NCBI GenBank assembly: GCA_016926135.1
Contig: JAFGPH010000002.1
Span: forward strand, 1-14,833
Direction of reading: 5' to 3'
Source: Deltaproteobacteria bacterium
GTDB lineage: Bacteria; Desulfobacterota; DSM-4660; Desulfatiglandales; HGW-15
Length of the DNA: 14,833 nt
Shown: piece by piece, positions 6,044 through 12,385 of the stretch
Numbering within the stretch: position 1 is the first letter of the stretch
How the letters are laid out: every line of letters starts with the position of its first letter
The notes under the pieces: generated by a model
What the model was told of the DNA's origin: nothing
Database searches by the model: none
What the model saw: only the letters and a program-made list of their open reading frames with translations
Translations under genes and position numbers: made by a program

Positions 6044-7603
6044 TCATTTGAGATCATAGACCACGATCCGGCTGCGTGGATTCCCGTACATGCGATCCTC
6101 CCGGATGACCGATGCCACGATCAACTCCGGAAGGCCGTCGTTATCGACGTCCGCCACCTGATACCCCACGATGGCGCCGCCCAGTCTTTTCGTCGTCCAC
6201 TTGGTGGACAGACCCGTCTCGTCAATCGGCATAAAGTGAAGCGCACCGCCCGAGTAAATCCGGAATCTCTCAAGCAGCCGCCCGATCTTCGAGGTGTTCT
6301 TACACACCATCACCTCTTTCTTGCCGTCCCCATCCACATCCACGACGTAGATGGGAGAGGAGATGAAGTTGAAATCCTTGGAAAGATCGGGGTTGTCGCT
6401 CTTGTAGAAGGTGTACGTCCCTCCGAAGGGATCCTCACTCCTCCATATCTCTTCGTTGTCCTCGCCATACAGTCTCAGGTAGTCCCCGGAGTCCAGAAGC
6501 ATCGTTCGCTTTCTCCCGCCCAGGTCCCCGATGGCAAAGTTGAAAATGTTTGCAAAGTCGGGAAGCGATAGGGTTTCACCAGGGGTGAATCGGGTTCCCT
6601 CCCGGTTCAGGATCTGCACTGCTCCCGAGTACCTGCCTGCAACCTCCCTCTTCTGGCCGATCAGGACCTTTCCCTTTTTCGGCAATTCGATGACCCTCAG
6701 GAACCAGGGCAGGTCTTCAGCAATTGTTTTGAATCCCTTCCCATCCCATTCCAGTACAAAGGAAGACACAATGCTGTCACCGGCGTTGGTTACGTAGAGT
6801 TCCGCCTTCCCGTTCTTGTCAAGATCCGCCACGCTCATATAGATCAGTTGGTTGGCCCAGCGCTGTTTCACGGTCTTGAACTGCACAAAACCCTTGTCTG
6901 TCAACTTGTGCACATAGACCGTATCCGGGCAGATGAACACGAGTTCATTCTTGCCGTCACCGTCCACATCGCCTACATCCAGGCTGACCATCTCCGCCCG
7001 GAATCCCTGGGTGTGCCGCACCCCCTGCCCCTCGAAGGCCTGTCCCTCTCCGATGAGCCCGCCCGGCCCCTTGGGTGCCTCCCGCGCTGCCGGTTGGACC
7101 GGCGCGGCCACGGCGCGACCCATAACCTTTTCGTTGATGTCCTGGGCAAACTGGGTGACCGTAGGGATCACCGCATCCATCCCCTTGGCCTGGTTGAAGG
7201 CGGTGACCAGTTCTTCAGCCTTGGCGACATCCAGGATCTTGGCGTCGATACTGACGCTGTCTCCAAATACCGTCAGACTTCCCAGGATCACGTAGTCTGC
7301 CTGCAGGTTCTTGCCGATGGTAAGGGCTGTCTCCCGGTTGAGGGGCCCCTTGAACCTGGCCGCCTCGGTCTTTACGCGGCCCTTTTCCAGTACATCCACC
7401 TCGCCCTTCCAGGCAAGCCTGGAGGCCAGCATGTCCGCGATGCCCTCCTGGAGAAAGCTTAAGTCACGGTCCGCATTCATGGTGAAGGGGAGGATGGCCA
7501 TTCTCTTGGGTTCCTTGGAATGGGATGGGACACTGAAGACCAAACCAAGACAAAAGAGAAGCACGGCCATTGAAACCAAGCATTTCGAAACGTTTCTTTT
7601 CAT
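6044..7603 (-). CDS. Secreted FG-GAP/VCBS repeat protein with TolB/CsgG-like N-terminal domain
   Basis: A 519-residue exported protein. Residues 1-29 are a signal peptide (basic MKRNVSK, hydrophobic core MAVLLFCLGLVF, then SVPSHS). No clear lipobox is seen. Residues of about 33-165 (KRMAILPF, LQEGIADMLASRL, NLQADYVILGSL) match the fold of periplasmic TolB-N/CsgG-like domains. After a Pro/Ala linker come repeats of FG-GAP type with calcium-loop motifs: VGDVDGDGKNEL, VADLDKNGKAEL, VVDVDGDGKKEV and VADVDNDGLPEL. These build a beta-propeller, often used for binding partners or glycans. The role is otherwise unknown. I chose the ATG at 7601-7603 (GAGGTGA just upstream), because the longer frame to 7690 runs over a DUF5618 remnant. 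Confidence 0.8.
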   Translation of the reverse strand: MKRNVSKCLVSMAVLLFCLGLVFSVPSHSKEPKRMAILPFTMNADRDLSFLQEGIADMLASRLAWKGEVDVLEKGRVKTEAARFKGPLNRETALTIGKNLQADYVILGSLTVFGDSVSIDAKILDVAKAEELVTAFNQAKGMDAVIPTVTQFAQDINEKVMGRAVAAPVQPAAREAPKGPGGLIGEGQAFEGQGVRHTQGFRAEMVSLDVGDVDGDGKNELVFICPDTVYVHKLTDKGFVQFKTVKQRWANQLIYMSVADLDKNGKAELYVTNAGDSIVSSFVLEWDGKGFKTIAEDLPWFLRVIELPKKGKVLIGQKREVAGRYSGAVQILNREGTRFTPGETLSLPDFANIFNFAIGDLGGRKRTMLLDSGDYLRLYGEDNEEIWRSEDPFGGTYTFYKSDNPDLSKDFNFISSPIYVVDVDGDGKKEVMVCKNTSKIGRLLERFRIYSGGALHFMPIDETGLSTKWTTKRLGGAIVGYQVADVDNDGLPELIVASVIREDRMYGNPRSRIVVYDLK

Positions 7604-7616
7604 AGTCACCTCAATC

Positions 7617-7715
7617 CTACCGCAGCCTCCCAATGAATTCCTTTGCCGCCTTGAACAGGTCTTTGACAGTACTGACATAGTGCAGTACACCCCTGTAATA
7701 GCCCGCTATGTGCAG
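7617..7715 (-). pseudogene. Truncated third DUF5618-like copy (C-terminal end only)
   Basis: On the minus strand, 7715 down to a TAG at 7617-7619 encodes LHIAGYYRGVLHYVSTV and then KDLFKAAKEFIGRLR. This aligns with the C-termini of the two complete DUF5618-like proteins (LHIAGYYRGMLHSVSVV, then KETLKGAKSFIEKL). Similarity stops abruptly at 7716, only 6 bp after the stop codon of the full-length copy at 7722. The first three quarters of the gene are missing and no start codon is available. It sits 13 bp before the FG-GAP gene, so a third paralog once occupied this operon position. DNA differences from both copies are large, so the duplication is old. Confidence 0.85.
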
Positions 7716-7721
7716 GGGGCA

Positions 7722-8099
7722 TCACTTACCCAACTTCTCAATAAAGGACTTTGCCCCCTTGAGTGTCTCTTTTACGACGCTCACGGAATGGAGCATGCCG
7801 CGGTAATAGCCTGCGATGTGGAGTTCATCGTACAAGTCTTCAAGCTCTTTCCACAGCTTTCCATTTCTCACGGCCGCATGTCTTCGCAACGCATCCCTGT
7901 ATGCTTCCACCGACTTGGGAAGCTCCTTCTTGCCGATGCCCTTTCTCAGGAGATACTCATCAATAGCCTTTAATACGGCAAGATAGGCAGTGCCGCAAGC
8001 TTCCTGAACATGTTTCACATCGGCATACCGGTCTCCTTCGACAGGAGCGTTCTTAAGGATGTCCTTTGCATTCCTGAGGTATCTCACGGACTCCTTCAT
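7722..8099 (-). CDS. DUF5618-like helical protein, copy 2
   Basis: A 125-residue paralog of the protein at 5552-5929, the same length, with the same blocks (EACGTAYLAVLKAIDEYLL, KKELPKSVEAYRDALR, LYDELHIAGYYRGMLHSV). No signal peptide or membrane segment is visible, so it is probably cytosolic. The ATG at 8097-8099 follows the purine-rich stretch AGGGGAAG. It lies 57 bp downstream of the zinc-ribbon gene on the same strand and directly upstream of a truncated relative. Function is unknown; a HEPN-like helical fold is only a guess. Confidence 0.75.
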   Translation of the reverse strand: MKESVRYLRNAKDILKNAPVEGDRYADVKHVQEACGTAYLAVLKAIDEYLLRKGIGKKELPKSVEAYRDALRRHAAVRNGKLWKELEDLYDELHIAGYYRGMLHSVSVVKETLKGAKSFIEKLGK

Positions 8100-8156
8100 G
8101 TTCTTCCCCTAACCTCAGGACATCGATACCATGGTTGCCGGAAGATAGTCAATCGG

Positions 8157-8405
8157 TTACCGTTGCAGGAGTCCAAAGGGTTCACCGCTTTTGTCGATCT
8201 TGTCGCCGACGATGTTGCCGCAGTGTACGCAACGATATTCGTACTTGTCCCCTTCAGGGAGTACTAGAAGCAGGGATTTTCTCACCGGGACGGCCATCCC
8301 GCACCGGGTGCAATAGAGTTCCGTAGCCTCGAATTCGTCGAATTGGGAAGGGGGTTTCCCCGAAGTCCTCCTTTTCACTGGAGGGAAGTCAAAGGGTCGG
8401 TCCAT
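8157..8405 (-). CDS. Small zinc-ribbon protein
   Basis: An 82-residue protein with two knuckles, C32-x2-C35 (YCTRCGM) and C59-x2-C62 (RCVHCGN), 23 residues apart, as expected for one zinc ribbon. The N-terminal 28 residues are basic and proline-rich, then acidic, and look disordered. The remaining sequence (VRKSLLLVLPEGDKYEY) would form the ribbon strands. No catalytic domain is present, so it may bind nucleic acid or a protein partner. The ATG at 8403-8405 has AGGAG a few bases upstream. It is the first gene of the minus-strand group that includes the DUF5618-like and FG-GAP genes, and it diverges from the epimerase gene at 8538. Confidence 0.7.
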   Translation of the reverse strand: MDRPFDFPPVKRRTSGKPPSQFDEFEATELYCTRCGMAVPVRKSLLLVLPEGDKYEYRCVHCGNIVGDKIDKSGEPFGLLQR

Positions 8406-8446
8406 GCCTTTCTCCTGTCTCCTCTATTGTCAGTTCCTCTCTTGCC

Positions 8447-8474
8447 CTTTCAGCTTTCAGCCTTGAGCTTTCAG
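8447..8474. repeat. Heptanucleotide array A
   Basis: Four consecutive 7-nt units read ctttcag, ctttcag, ccttgag, ctttcag in strict register. They lie in the 132-bp divergent gap between the zinc-ribbon gene and the epimerase gene. Related heptads occur at 13566-13600 in the opposite orientation. The array could overlap either promoter. Confidence 0.75.
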
Positions 8475-8537
8475 CTACAAATATAGTATCTTGTTTGGAC
8501 GAAGACAATACCATCAAGATCACCGCGGAGGACAAAT

Positions 8538-8942
8538 ATGAAGATCAAACACATCGACCACATCGGGATCGCCGTGAAGAGCATTGAACAGGCCGGTAAA
8601 TTCTACACGGATATCCTGGATCTCAAGATCTTGGACATTGAGAACGTGGCGGACCAGAAGGTCAATGTCGCCTTTCTGCCCATCACGGACAGCGAAGTGG
8701 AACTCCTGGAATCCACCGAACCGGACGGCCCGGTGGCCAAATACATCGACTCGCGGGGCGAGGGGGTTCAGCATATCGCCTTCCGCGTGGAGAACATCGA
8801 GGAGGCCCTGGAGGAACTGAAGGCCAAGGGGGTCCGGCTCATCGACCAGCAACCCCGCAAGGGGGCCGGCGGGGCCAGGATCGCCTTCATCCATCCCAGG
8901 GAGACAAACGGCGTGCTGGTGGAGATATGTGAAAGACAGTAG
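8538..8942 (+). CDS. mce: Methylmalonyl-CoA epimerase
   Basis: A 134-residue vicinal-oxygen-chelate protein that interconverts (S)- and (R)-methylmalonyl-CoA, linking propionate and succinyl-CoA metabolism through B12-dependent mutase. The start HIDHIGIAVKSIEQAGKFY and the blocks EVELLE, GEGVQHIAFRVENI and VLVEICE are diagnostic. Likely metal ligands are H8, E55, H79 and E129. The length is typical. The ATG at 8538 follows GGAGG (8527-8531) with 6-nt spacing. No mutase gene is in the window. The final codons lie inside the left arm of an inverted repeat. The gene converges with the Memo-like gene. Confidence 0.93.
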   Translation: MKIKHIDHIGIAVKSIEQAGKFYTDILDLKILDIENVADQKVNVAFLPITDSEVELLESTEPDGPVAKYIDSRGEGVQHIAFRVENIEEALEELKAKGVRLIDQQPRKGAGGARIAFIHPRETNGVLVEICERQ

Positions 8943-9028
8943 GCAGTAAGCAGAGGCATTGTATCGCCATTGCGATTCCTCCTTCCTCGCCTGCTTACCG
9001 CTTACTGCTTACTGCCTACTGCCTATCG
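8937..9028. repeat. Heptanucleotide array B forming a perfect inverted repeat
   Basis: The right side has five 7-nt units: cttaccg, cttactg, cttactg, cctactg, cctatcg (8994-9028). The left side carries the complement, cagtaggcagtaagcag (8937-8953), which pairs perfectly over 17 bp with 9005-9021. The left arm includes the epimerase stop codon (8940-8942). It lies between convergent genes, so the hairpin could act as a two-way terminator or mRNA 3-prime stabiliser. Confidence 0.8.
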
Positions 9029-9042
9029 GAGCGTAGCGAAGA

Positions 9043-9064
9043 TCCCGCGTGCCTTTTCGCGGGA
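9043..9064 (-). terminator. GC-rich hairpin after the Memo-like gene
   Basis: A 7-bp stem pairs tcccgcg (9043-9049) with cgcggga (9058-9064) around an 8-nt loop, 4 bp after the stop codon of the minus-strand gene. It lacks a following T tract, so it is a weak or factor-dependent terminator at best. Confidence 0.4.
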
Positions 9065-9068
9065 CTCC

Positions 9069-10295
9069 TTACTCTTCACGAAACGCCATTGCCGCGAAGC
9101 TGACGGCCGACTGAGTCGGCTCCTCGTGCCAGATCTCATATCCGAGCACCTCACCCCTGCTAGGGGGCAGAACCTCGAGCAGCGAGGCGAGGGCGGAAAA
9201 CCCGCACACATTGTACCTGTCACGCACCCTGCCCGACTCCCCCCAGAAGGCGTCCGCATCCAGCCTGCAAAGGGCTTCCAGAAGGGTCTGGTCGTGCGCC
9301 TTTGTCCGGGCCTCCAGGTGAGCGGCCGGCATCTCATGCCCGAACTTCGGCCCCACATGGGAAAGATCCACCCCCGCCACGAGAAGGGTTTCCCCTGCCC
9401 CCCCCTCCAACAATCCCCTGAGGGTCCCCAGAAAGGCGCCGGCCTTCTGCAGGTAAGCCTCCCTCCCATATTCAGGGACGGCCGACTGGATTGACCCGCA
9501 GAGAATCGGAACGATCTCAAAGGAGTCTTCCAGCAGGAGATGCTGGAGAAAGATGACCTGGAACTCGATGGAATGCTCCGAGCGGTGGAGAAAATCATCC
9601 GGCGCAATGGCGACCCCGGAGGAGTCCCATAGCTTTCGAATCGAGGATCGGTCGCAATGGACCAGACCCAGGGGCGTCTCGAAATCCTTTTCCGTGATGC
9701 AGAAGAGGTGCCCTGTCAACTGGTGTCCCACCCCCAGCAGAACGACCCTGGTGGGAGATGCGCCCCTCAGCTCCCGGTAGGCGCTTGCGTAGGTCCTCTG
9801 ACCCACCGAGAGATCGATGTGGGGAGCGACCAGGGCCTTCAGGTCCCCCCTGAATCGTCTGCCTGCCTGATCCTGGGATGAAAGAATTTCTCCCAGCCTG
9901 CTTCGGAGACCCTCTGCCTCTCCTGGATAGGCCCGGCCGCAATGCGAGCAGGGCCTTACAGACATGGAGGTGAAGCCCTCCACGATCTCGTCCCTCCTCT
10001 TCCTGAACCTCTCCGAATTCAGGAGATAGGACTCGTCCAGATGGGCGATGAGACTTTCCACCTCATCGCTCCCGACCAGCAAACCTCCGCGCTCTCTCAT
10101 GAGGAGGGTCTGGAGATCGACCATGCTCCTCTGCCCGTCCAGCAGGCTCAGCAGTCGGAAAAGACCCAGGGGTAATGCCTTCCCTTCCTGGACGAGACCC
10201 AGATGGTCCCTGATGACCACCAGCTGCCGGTCCTCGTGCCGGTATGGCAAAAATTCCAGGTCCGTCCTCATGGGGGGGAGTCTTTCGCTCATCAT
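9069..10295 (-). CDS. Memo-like AmmeMemoRadiSam system protein B
   Basis: A 408-residue protein. Residues of about 150-408 are a Memo domain with the expected ligand-like residues H159 (VAPHIDLS), H191 (GVGHQ), H313 (DLSHVG) and C364 (NVCGFSAL), and the conserved EHSIEFQ at 240-246. Memo proteins share the fold of extradiol dioxygenases. In prokaryotes they travel with AMMECR1 and a radical SAM protein in a system of uncertain function. The first 140 residues are an added helical domain ending in C116-x2-C119, possibly a metal site. The start ATG at 10293-10295 overlaps the deacetylase stop by one base, so translation is coupled; the ATG at 10290-10292 is the alternative. Neither AMMECR1 nor the specific radical SAM partner is in the window. 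Confidence 0.85.
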   Translation of the reverse strand: MMSERLPPMRTDLEFLPYRHEDRQLVVIRDHLGLVQEGKALPLGLFRLLSLLDGQRSMVDLQTLLMRERGGLLVGSDEVESLIAHLDESYLLNSERFRKRRDEIVEGFTSMSVRPCSHCGRAYPGEAEGLRSRLGEILSSQDQAGRRFRGDLKALVAPHIDLSVGQRTYASAYRELRGASPTRVVLLGVGHQLTGHLFCITEKDFETPLGLVHCDRSSIRKLWDSSGVAIAPDDFLHRSEHSIEFQVIFLQHLLLEDSFEIVPILCGSIQSAVPEYGREAYLQKAGAFLGTLRGLLEGGAGETLLVAGVDLSHVGPKFGHEMPAAHLEARTKAHDQTLLEALCRLDADAFWGESGRVRDRYNVCGFSALASLLEVLPPSRGEVLGYEIWHEEPTQSAVSFAAMAFREE

Positions 10296-11410
10296 CAGCC
10301 TAGGCCGCCGAGCGCATTCCGCTCCAGATATCGGATGTTCTCCTCCATTCGCCGAGCACACTGCTCCCTTCTCCTCCCCACGTGATCCTCGTCTCTCAGT
10401 CTCCTTCCTCTTGCATCCGAGGCGAATAAGGGTGACTGAAAAGAGTCCGGGATCTCGTCGGGGAGATCCACGCCGTTCATAATGGCCCAGGCCAGGGTCC
10501 ATGCCCTGGCCACGTTGGAGATCTCATATCCCCCGCCTCCGAGGGCCACCCATGCCGGGGCCCTTTCGGTCAGGAAGGAAATCACCCTGCAGAAACCGTT
10601 CGTCGTCAGCTCCAGGGAGGCCAGAGGGTCATTCAGGAAGGCATCCACGCCGAGTTGAGATACAACCACGTCCGGCCTGAACCCCTCCATGAGCGAGGGA
10701 ACGATGGCGGAAAAACCCGTCCAGAACACCTCGTCATCCGTGCCTGGAAGCATGGGGACATTGACCGCATATCCCTTCCCATCGCCCCTCCCTGTCTCTT
10801 CCAGATTCCCGGTGCCGGGGAACAGGGTGGCGCCGTCCTGGTGGAAGGAGACGGTCAGGACCCTCGGATCCTCGTAGAACGCCCACTGAACACCGTCTCC
10901 GTGATGGGCGTCAATGTCCAGGTACATCACCCTCATTCCCTGGTCCACCAGATGACAGATGGCGATGGCAGGGTCGTTCACATAGCAGAAACCGGAGGCG
11001 CGGCCCGCCCCGGCATGGTGAAGGCCTCCGGCGATATTGAAGGCGATGCGGGCCTTGCCCACCGACACCTCTTTCGCGCATCGCAGCGTTGCGCCCGTAT
11101 GAAGCAGAGACCAATCCCACAGTCCGGCGAAAATGGGGTTGTCCCCGGGGCCGAGGCCGTGGGTATAGTACCCCTTGAACTCGCCGCAGCTCGCCAGCTT
11201 CAGCACCTCCACATATCGGGGGGTATGAAAGCGCAGGATTTGCGATTCGGATGCAGGAGAAGCCTCAACCACCCGCGTCCCGGCCAGATCAAAAAGGCCA
11301 TAGGCCTTGCACAGTTCATAGGTGAGCGTAAGACGTTCCATCCTGAGGGGGTGGTCGCCACCGTACCCGTAGGCGTCGTACTTGTCCGAGTAGACAAAGA
11401 GTGTGCTCAT
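10295..11410 (-). CDS. acuC: AcuC-type histone deacetylase family protein
   Basis: A 371-residue zinc-dependent deacetylase-fold enzyme. The catalytic set is complete: H131/H132 (GGLHHAG), zinc ligands D167 and H169 (DIDAHHGDG) and D256 (GVDAF), and the oxyanion tyrosine Y295 (GGGGYE). Family members remove acetyl or other acyl groups from lysines or small amines. AcuC of Bacillus deacetylates acetyl-CoA synthetase; the target here is unknown. The ATG at 11408-11410 follows AGAGGGA. The stop overlaps the start of the Memo-like gene. A well-placed promoter (11419-11447) and a long inverted repeat (11456-11518) lie directly upstream, suggesting regulated expression. The C-terminal about 50 residues are charged and variable. 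Confidence 0.92.
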   Translation of the reverse strand: MSTLFVYSDKYDAYGYGGDHPLRMERLTLTYELCKAYGLFDLAGTRVVEASPASESQILRFHTPRYVEVLKLASCGEFKGYYTHGLGPGDNPIFAGLWDWSLLHTGATLRCAKEVSVGKARIAFNIAGGLHHAGAGRASGFCYVNDPAIAICHLVDQGMRVMYLDIDAHHGDGVQWAFYEDPRVLTVSFHQDGATLFPGTGNLEETGRGDGKGYAVNVPMLPGTDDEVFWTGFSAIVPSLMEGFRPDVVVSQLGVDAFLNDPLASLELTTNGFCRVISFLTERAPAWVALGGGGYEISNVARAWTLAWAIMNGVDLPDEIPDSFQSPLFASDARGRRLRDEDHVGRRREQCARRMEENIRYLERNALGGLG

Positions 11411-11418
11411 CGGTCCCT

Positions 11419-11447
11419 CTTATATGGGCAACCTCTTGGCAGGTCAA
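11419..11447 (-). promoter_or_regulatory. Promoter of the acuC-Memo operon
   Basis: Read on the minus strand, TTGACC (11447-11442) and TATAAG (11424-11419) are separated by exactly 17 nt, a near-consensus sigma70 promoter. The -10 box ends only 8 nt before the ATG at 11410. The transcript would start at or next to the start codon, giving little or no leader, and the AGAGGGA box would be upstream of the transcript or cut by its start. Confidence 0.65.
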
Positions 11448-11455
11448 GGGAAATC

Positions 11456-11518
11456 CGGATTTTGGGTGACGATCTCCTCCTGTTCATGTATAGATGGAAC
11501 AGGGGTGTCCAAAATCCG
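11456..11518. promoter_or_regulatory. Nested inverted repeat upstream of the acuC promoter (possible operator)
   Basis: Perfect 10-bp outer arms cggattttgg (11456-11465) and ccaaaatccg (11509-11518) enclose an inner stem ctcctgttc (11477-11485) with gaacagggg (11497-11505, one G-T pair). The outer right-hand edge of the -35 box is only 8 bp away. The position suits a transcription-factor site acting on the acuC operon; a hairpin in a mobA leader transcript is the alternative. Confidence 0.5.
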
Positions 11519-11573
11519 TTTAGGCCTAAGCGCGCCCTTTCATAAAGACGCTCACGGATACGGGGCGTATGGC

Positions 11574-11611
11574 GGGCCGCCCTGGGGGTGATCTTTCAGT
11601 GCCGCAACTTT
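11574..11611. repeat. Possible decayed copy of the palindromic element (right arm)
   Basis: The stretch begins gggccgc, has a G-rich centre with ggtgatc, and ends gtgccgcaacttt. This follows the order of the right arm at 13753-13789 (gggccgc, gggtggtc, ggccgcaactatt). Several substitutions and a 2-nt length change make it uncertain. The rest of the 323-bp acuC-mobA gap (11519-11733) shows only a ggggc-aat-gcccc hairpin near 11686 and no gene. Confidence 0.4.
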
Positions 11612-11733
11612 GCGAAAAGGTGTATTCAGGCAGGCGCGAGGGGTGTCGTCCCCCCCATGGACGGCGCAGCGAACGTACGTAGCAGGGGCAATGCCCCGAA
11701 GCCCTGCCCTTCCGGCCCAGAGGTGATCCTTTC

Positions 11734-12381
11734 GTGAACGAAATCAGAGCCGCCGTCCCGGCGAGCAAAAATACCGTCAAGACCCCTCCCCTCCTCAAGA
11801 AGGTGACAGGGGTGATCCTTGCAGGGGGAAAGAGCACCCGCTACGGCAGGAACAAGGCGTTTGCCGAGATCCAGGGAATCCCCCTGATCGAGAGGGTCAC
11901 CACGGTCATGGGGTCCGTTTTCCAACGCCTGGTGATCAGCACCAATTCGCCGCAGGAGTATGCCTATCTCGGCCTTCCCATGGCGGAGGACATCATCAAG
12001 GGGATCGGGCCCCTTGGGGGGATCTACACGTGTCTAAACATGATTCCCGATGATGCAGGGTTCTTCGTGGCCTGCGATATGCCCTTTCTGAATGCTTCTC
12101 TTCTTCGCCTCATGGTGGAGGCATGGGAAGACTGCGACGCCGTCGTGCCGAGACTCGGCCGGATGTATGAGCCTCTCCACGCCTTGTATGCCAAGACGTG
12201 CCTCGTCTCCCTCAGGGAGGGGATCGACTTCCGGCGATATCAAATCGTGGAATCCTTCCACAGGCTCCGCATCCGTTACGTCGATGAGGATGTCATCCGG
12301 GCGGTTGACCCGGATCTGAAGTGTCTGAGCAATGTTAATAGGCCTGGTGACCTGTCAGGCATCGAGACCGAACGAGGTTAG
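11734..12381 (+). CDS. mobA: Molybdenum cofactor guanylyltransferase MobA
   Basis: A 215-residue nucleotidyltransferase that joins GMP from GTP to molybdopterin to make the guanine dinucleotide form of the cofactor, used by DMSO-reductase-family enzymes such as formate dehydrogenases. The signature VILAGGKSTRYGRNKAF is the GTP-binding loop. GPLGGIYT and VACDMPF (the metal-binding Asp) follow in the expected order. The first about 23 residues precede the fold and may be a short tail. The GTG at 11734 is preceded by AGAGGTGAT, which supports it. The next gene starts 4 bp after the stop, so the two are cotranscribed. No target molybdoenzyme is in the window. Confidence 0.92.
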   Translation: MNEIRAAVPASKNTVKTPPLLKKVTGVILAGGKSTRYGRNKAFAEIQGIPLIERVTTVMGSVFQRLVISTNSPQEYAYLGLPMAEDIIKGIGPLGGIYTCLNMIPDDAGFFVACDMPFLNASLLRLMVEAWEDCDAVVPRLGRMYEPLHALYAKTCLVSLREGIDFRRYQIVESFHRLRIRYVDEDVIRAVDPDLKCLSNVNRPGDLSGIETERG

Positions 12382-12385
12382 CCGT

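Noticed and set aside
7604..7690. N-terminal extension of the FG-GAP protein
   Set aside because: These codons overlie the DUF5618 remnant in a different frame, and the signal peptide with a ribosome site begins at 7603.
8463..8487. Promoter for mce (ttgagc and tatagt)
   Set aside because: The spacing is only 13 nt, too short for sigma70, and the -35-like box is part of heptad array A.
8937..9028. CRISPR-like array
   Set aside because: Units are 7 nt with no spacers; no cas gene is present.
10296..10502. N-terminal extension of the Memo-like protein
   Set aside because: It overlaps the acuC coding region in another frame; the TGATG overlap at 10293-10297 gives the natural start.
11403..11591. 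Small plus-strand frame in the acuC-mobA gap
   Set aside because: It overlaps the acuC start and the inverted repeat, with no ribosome site and no recognisable product.
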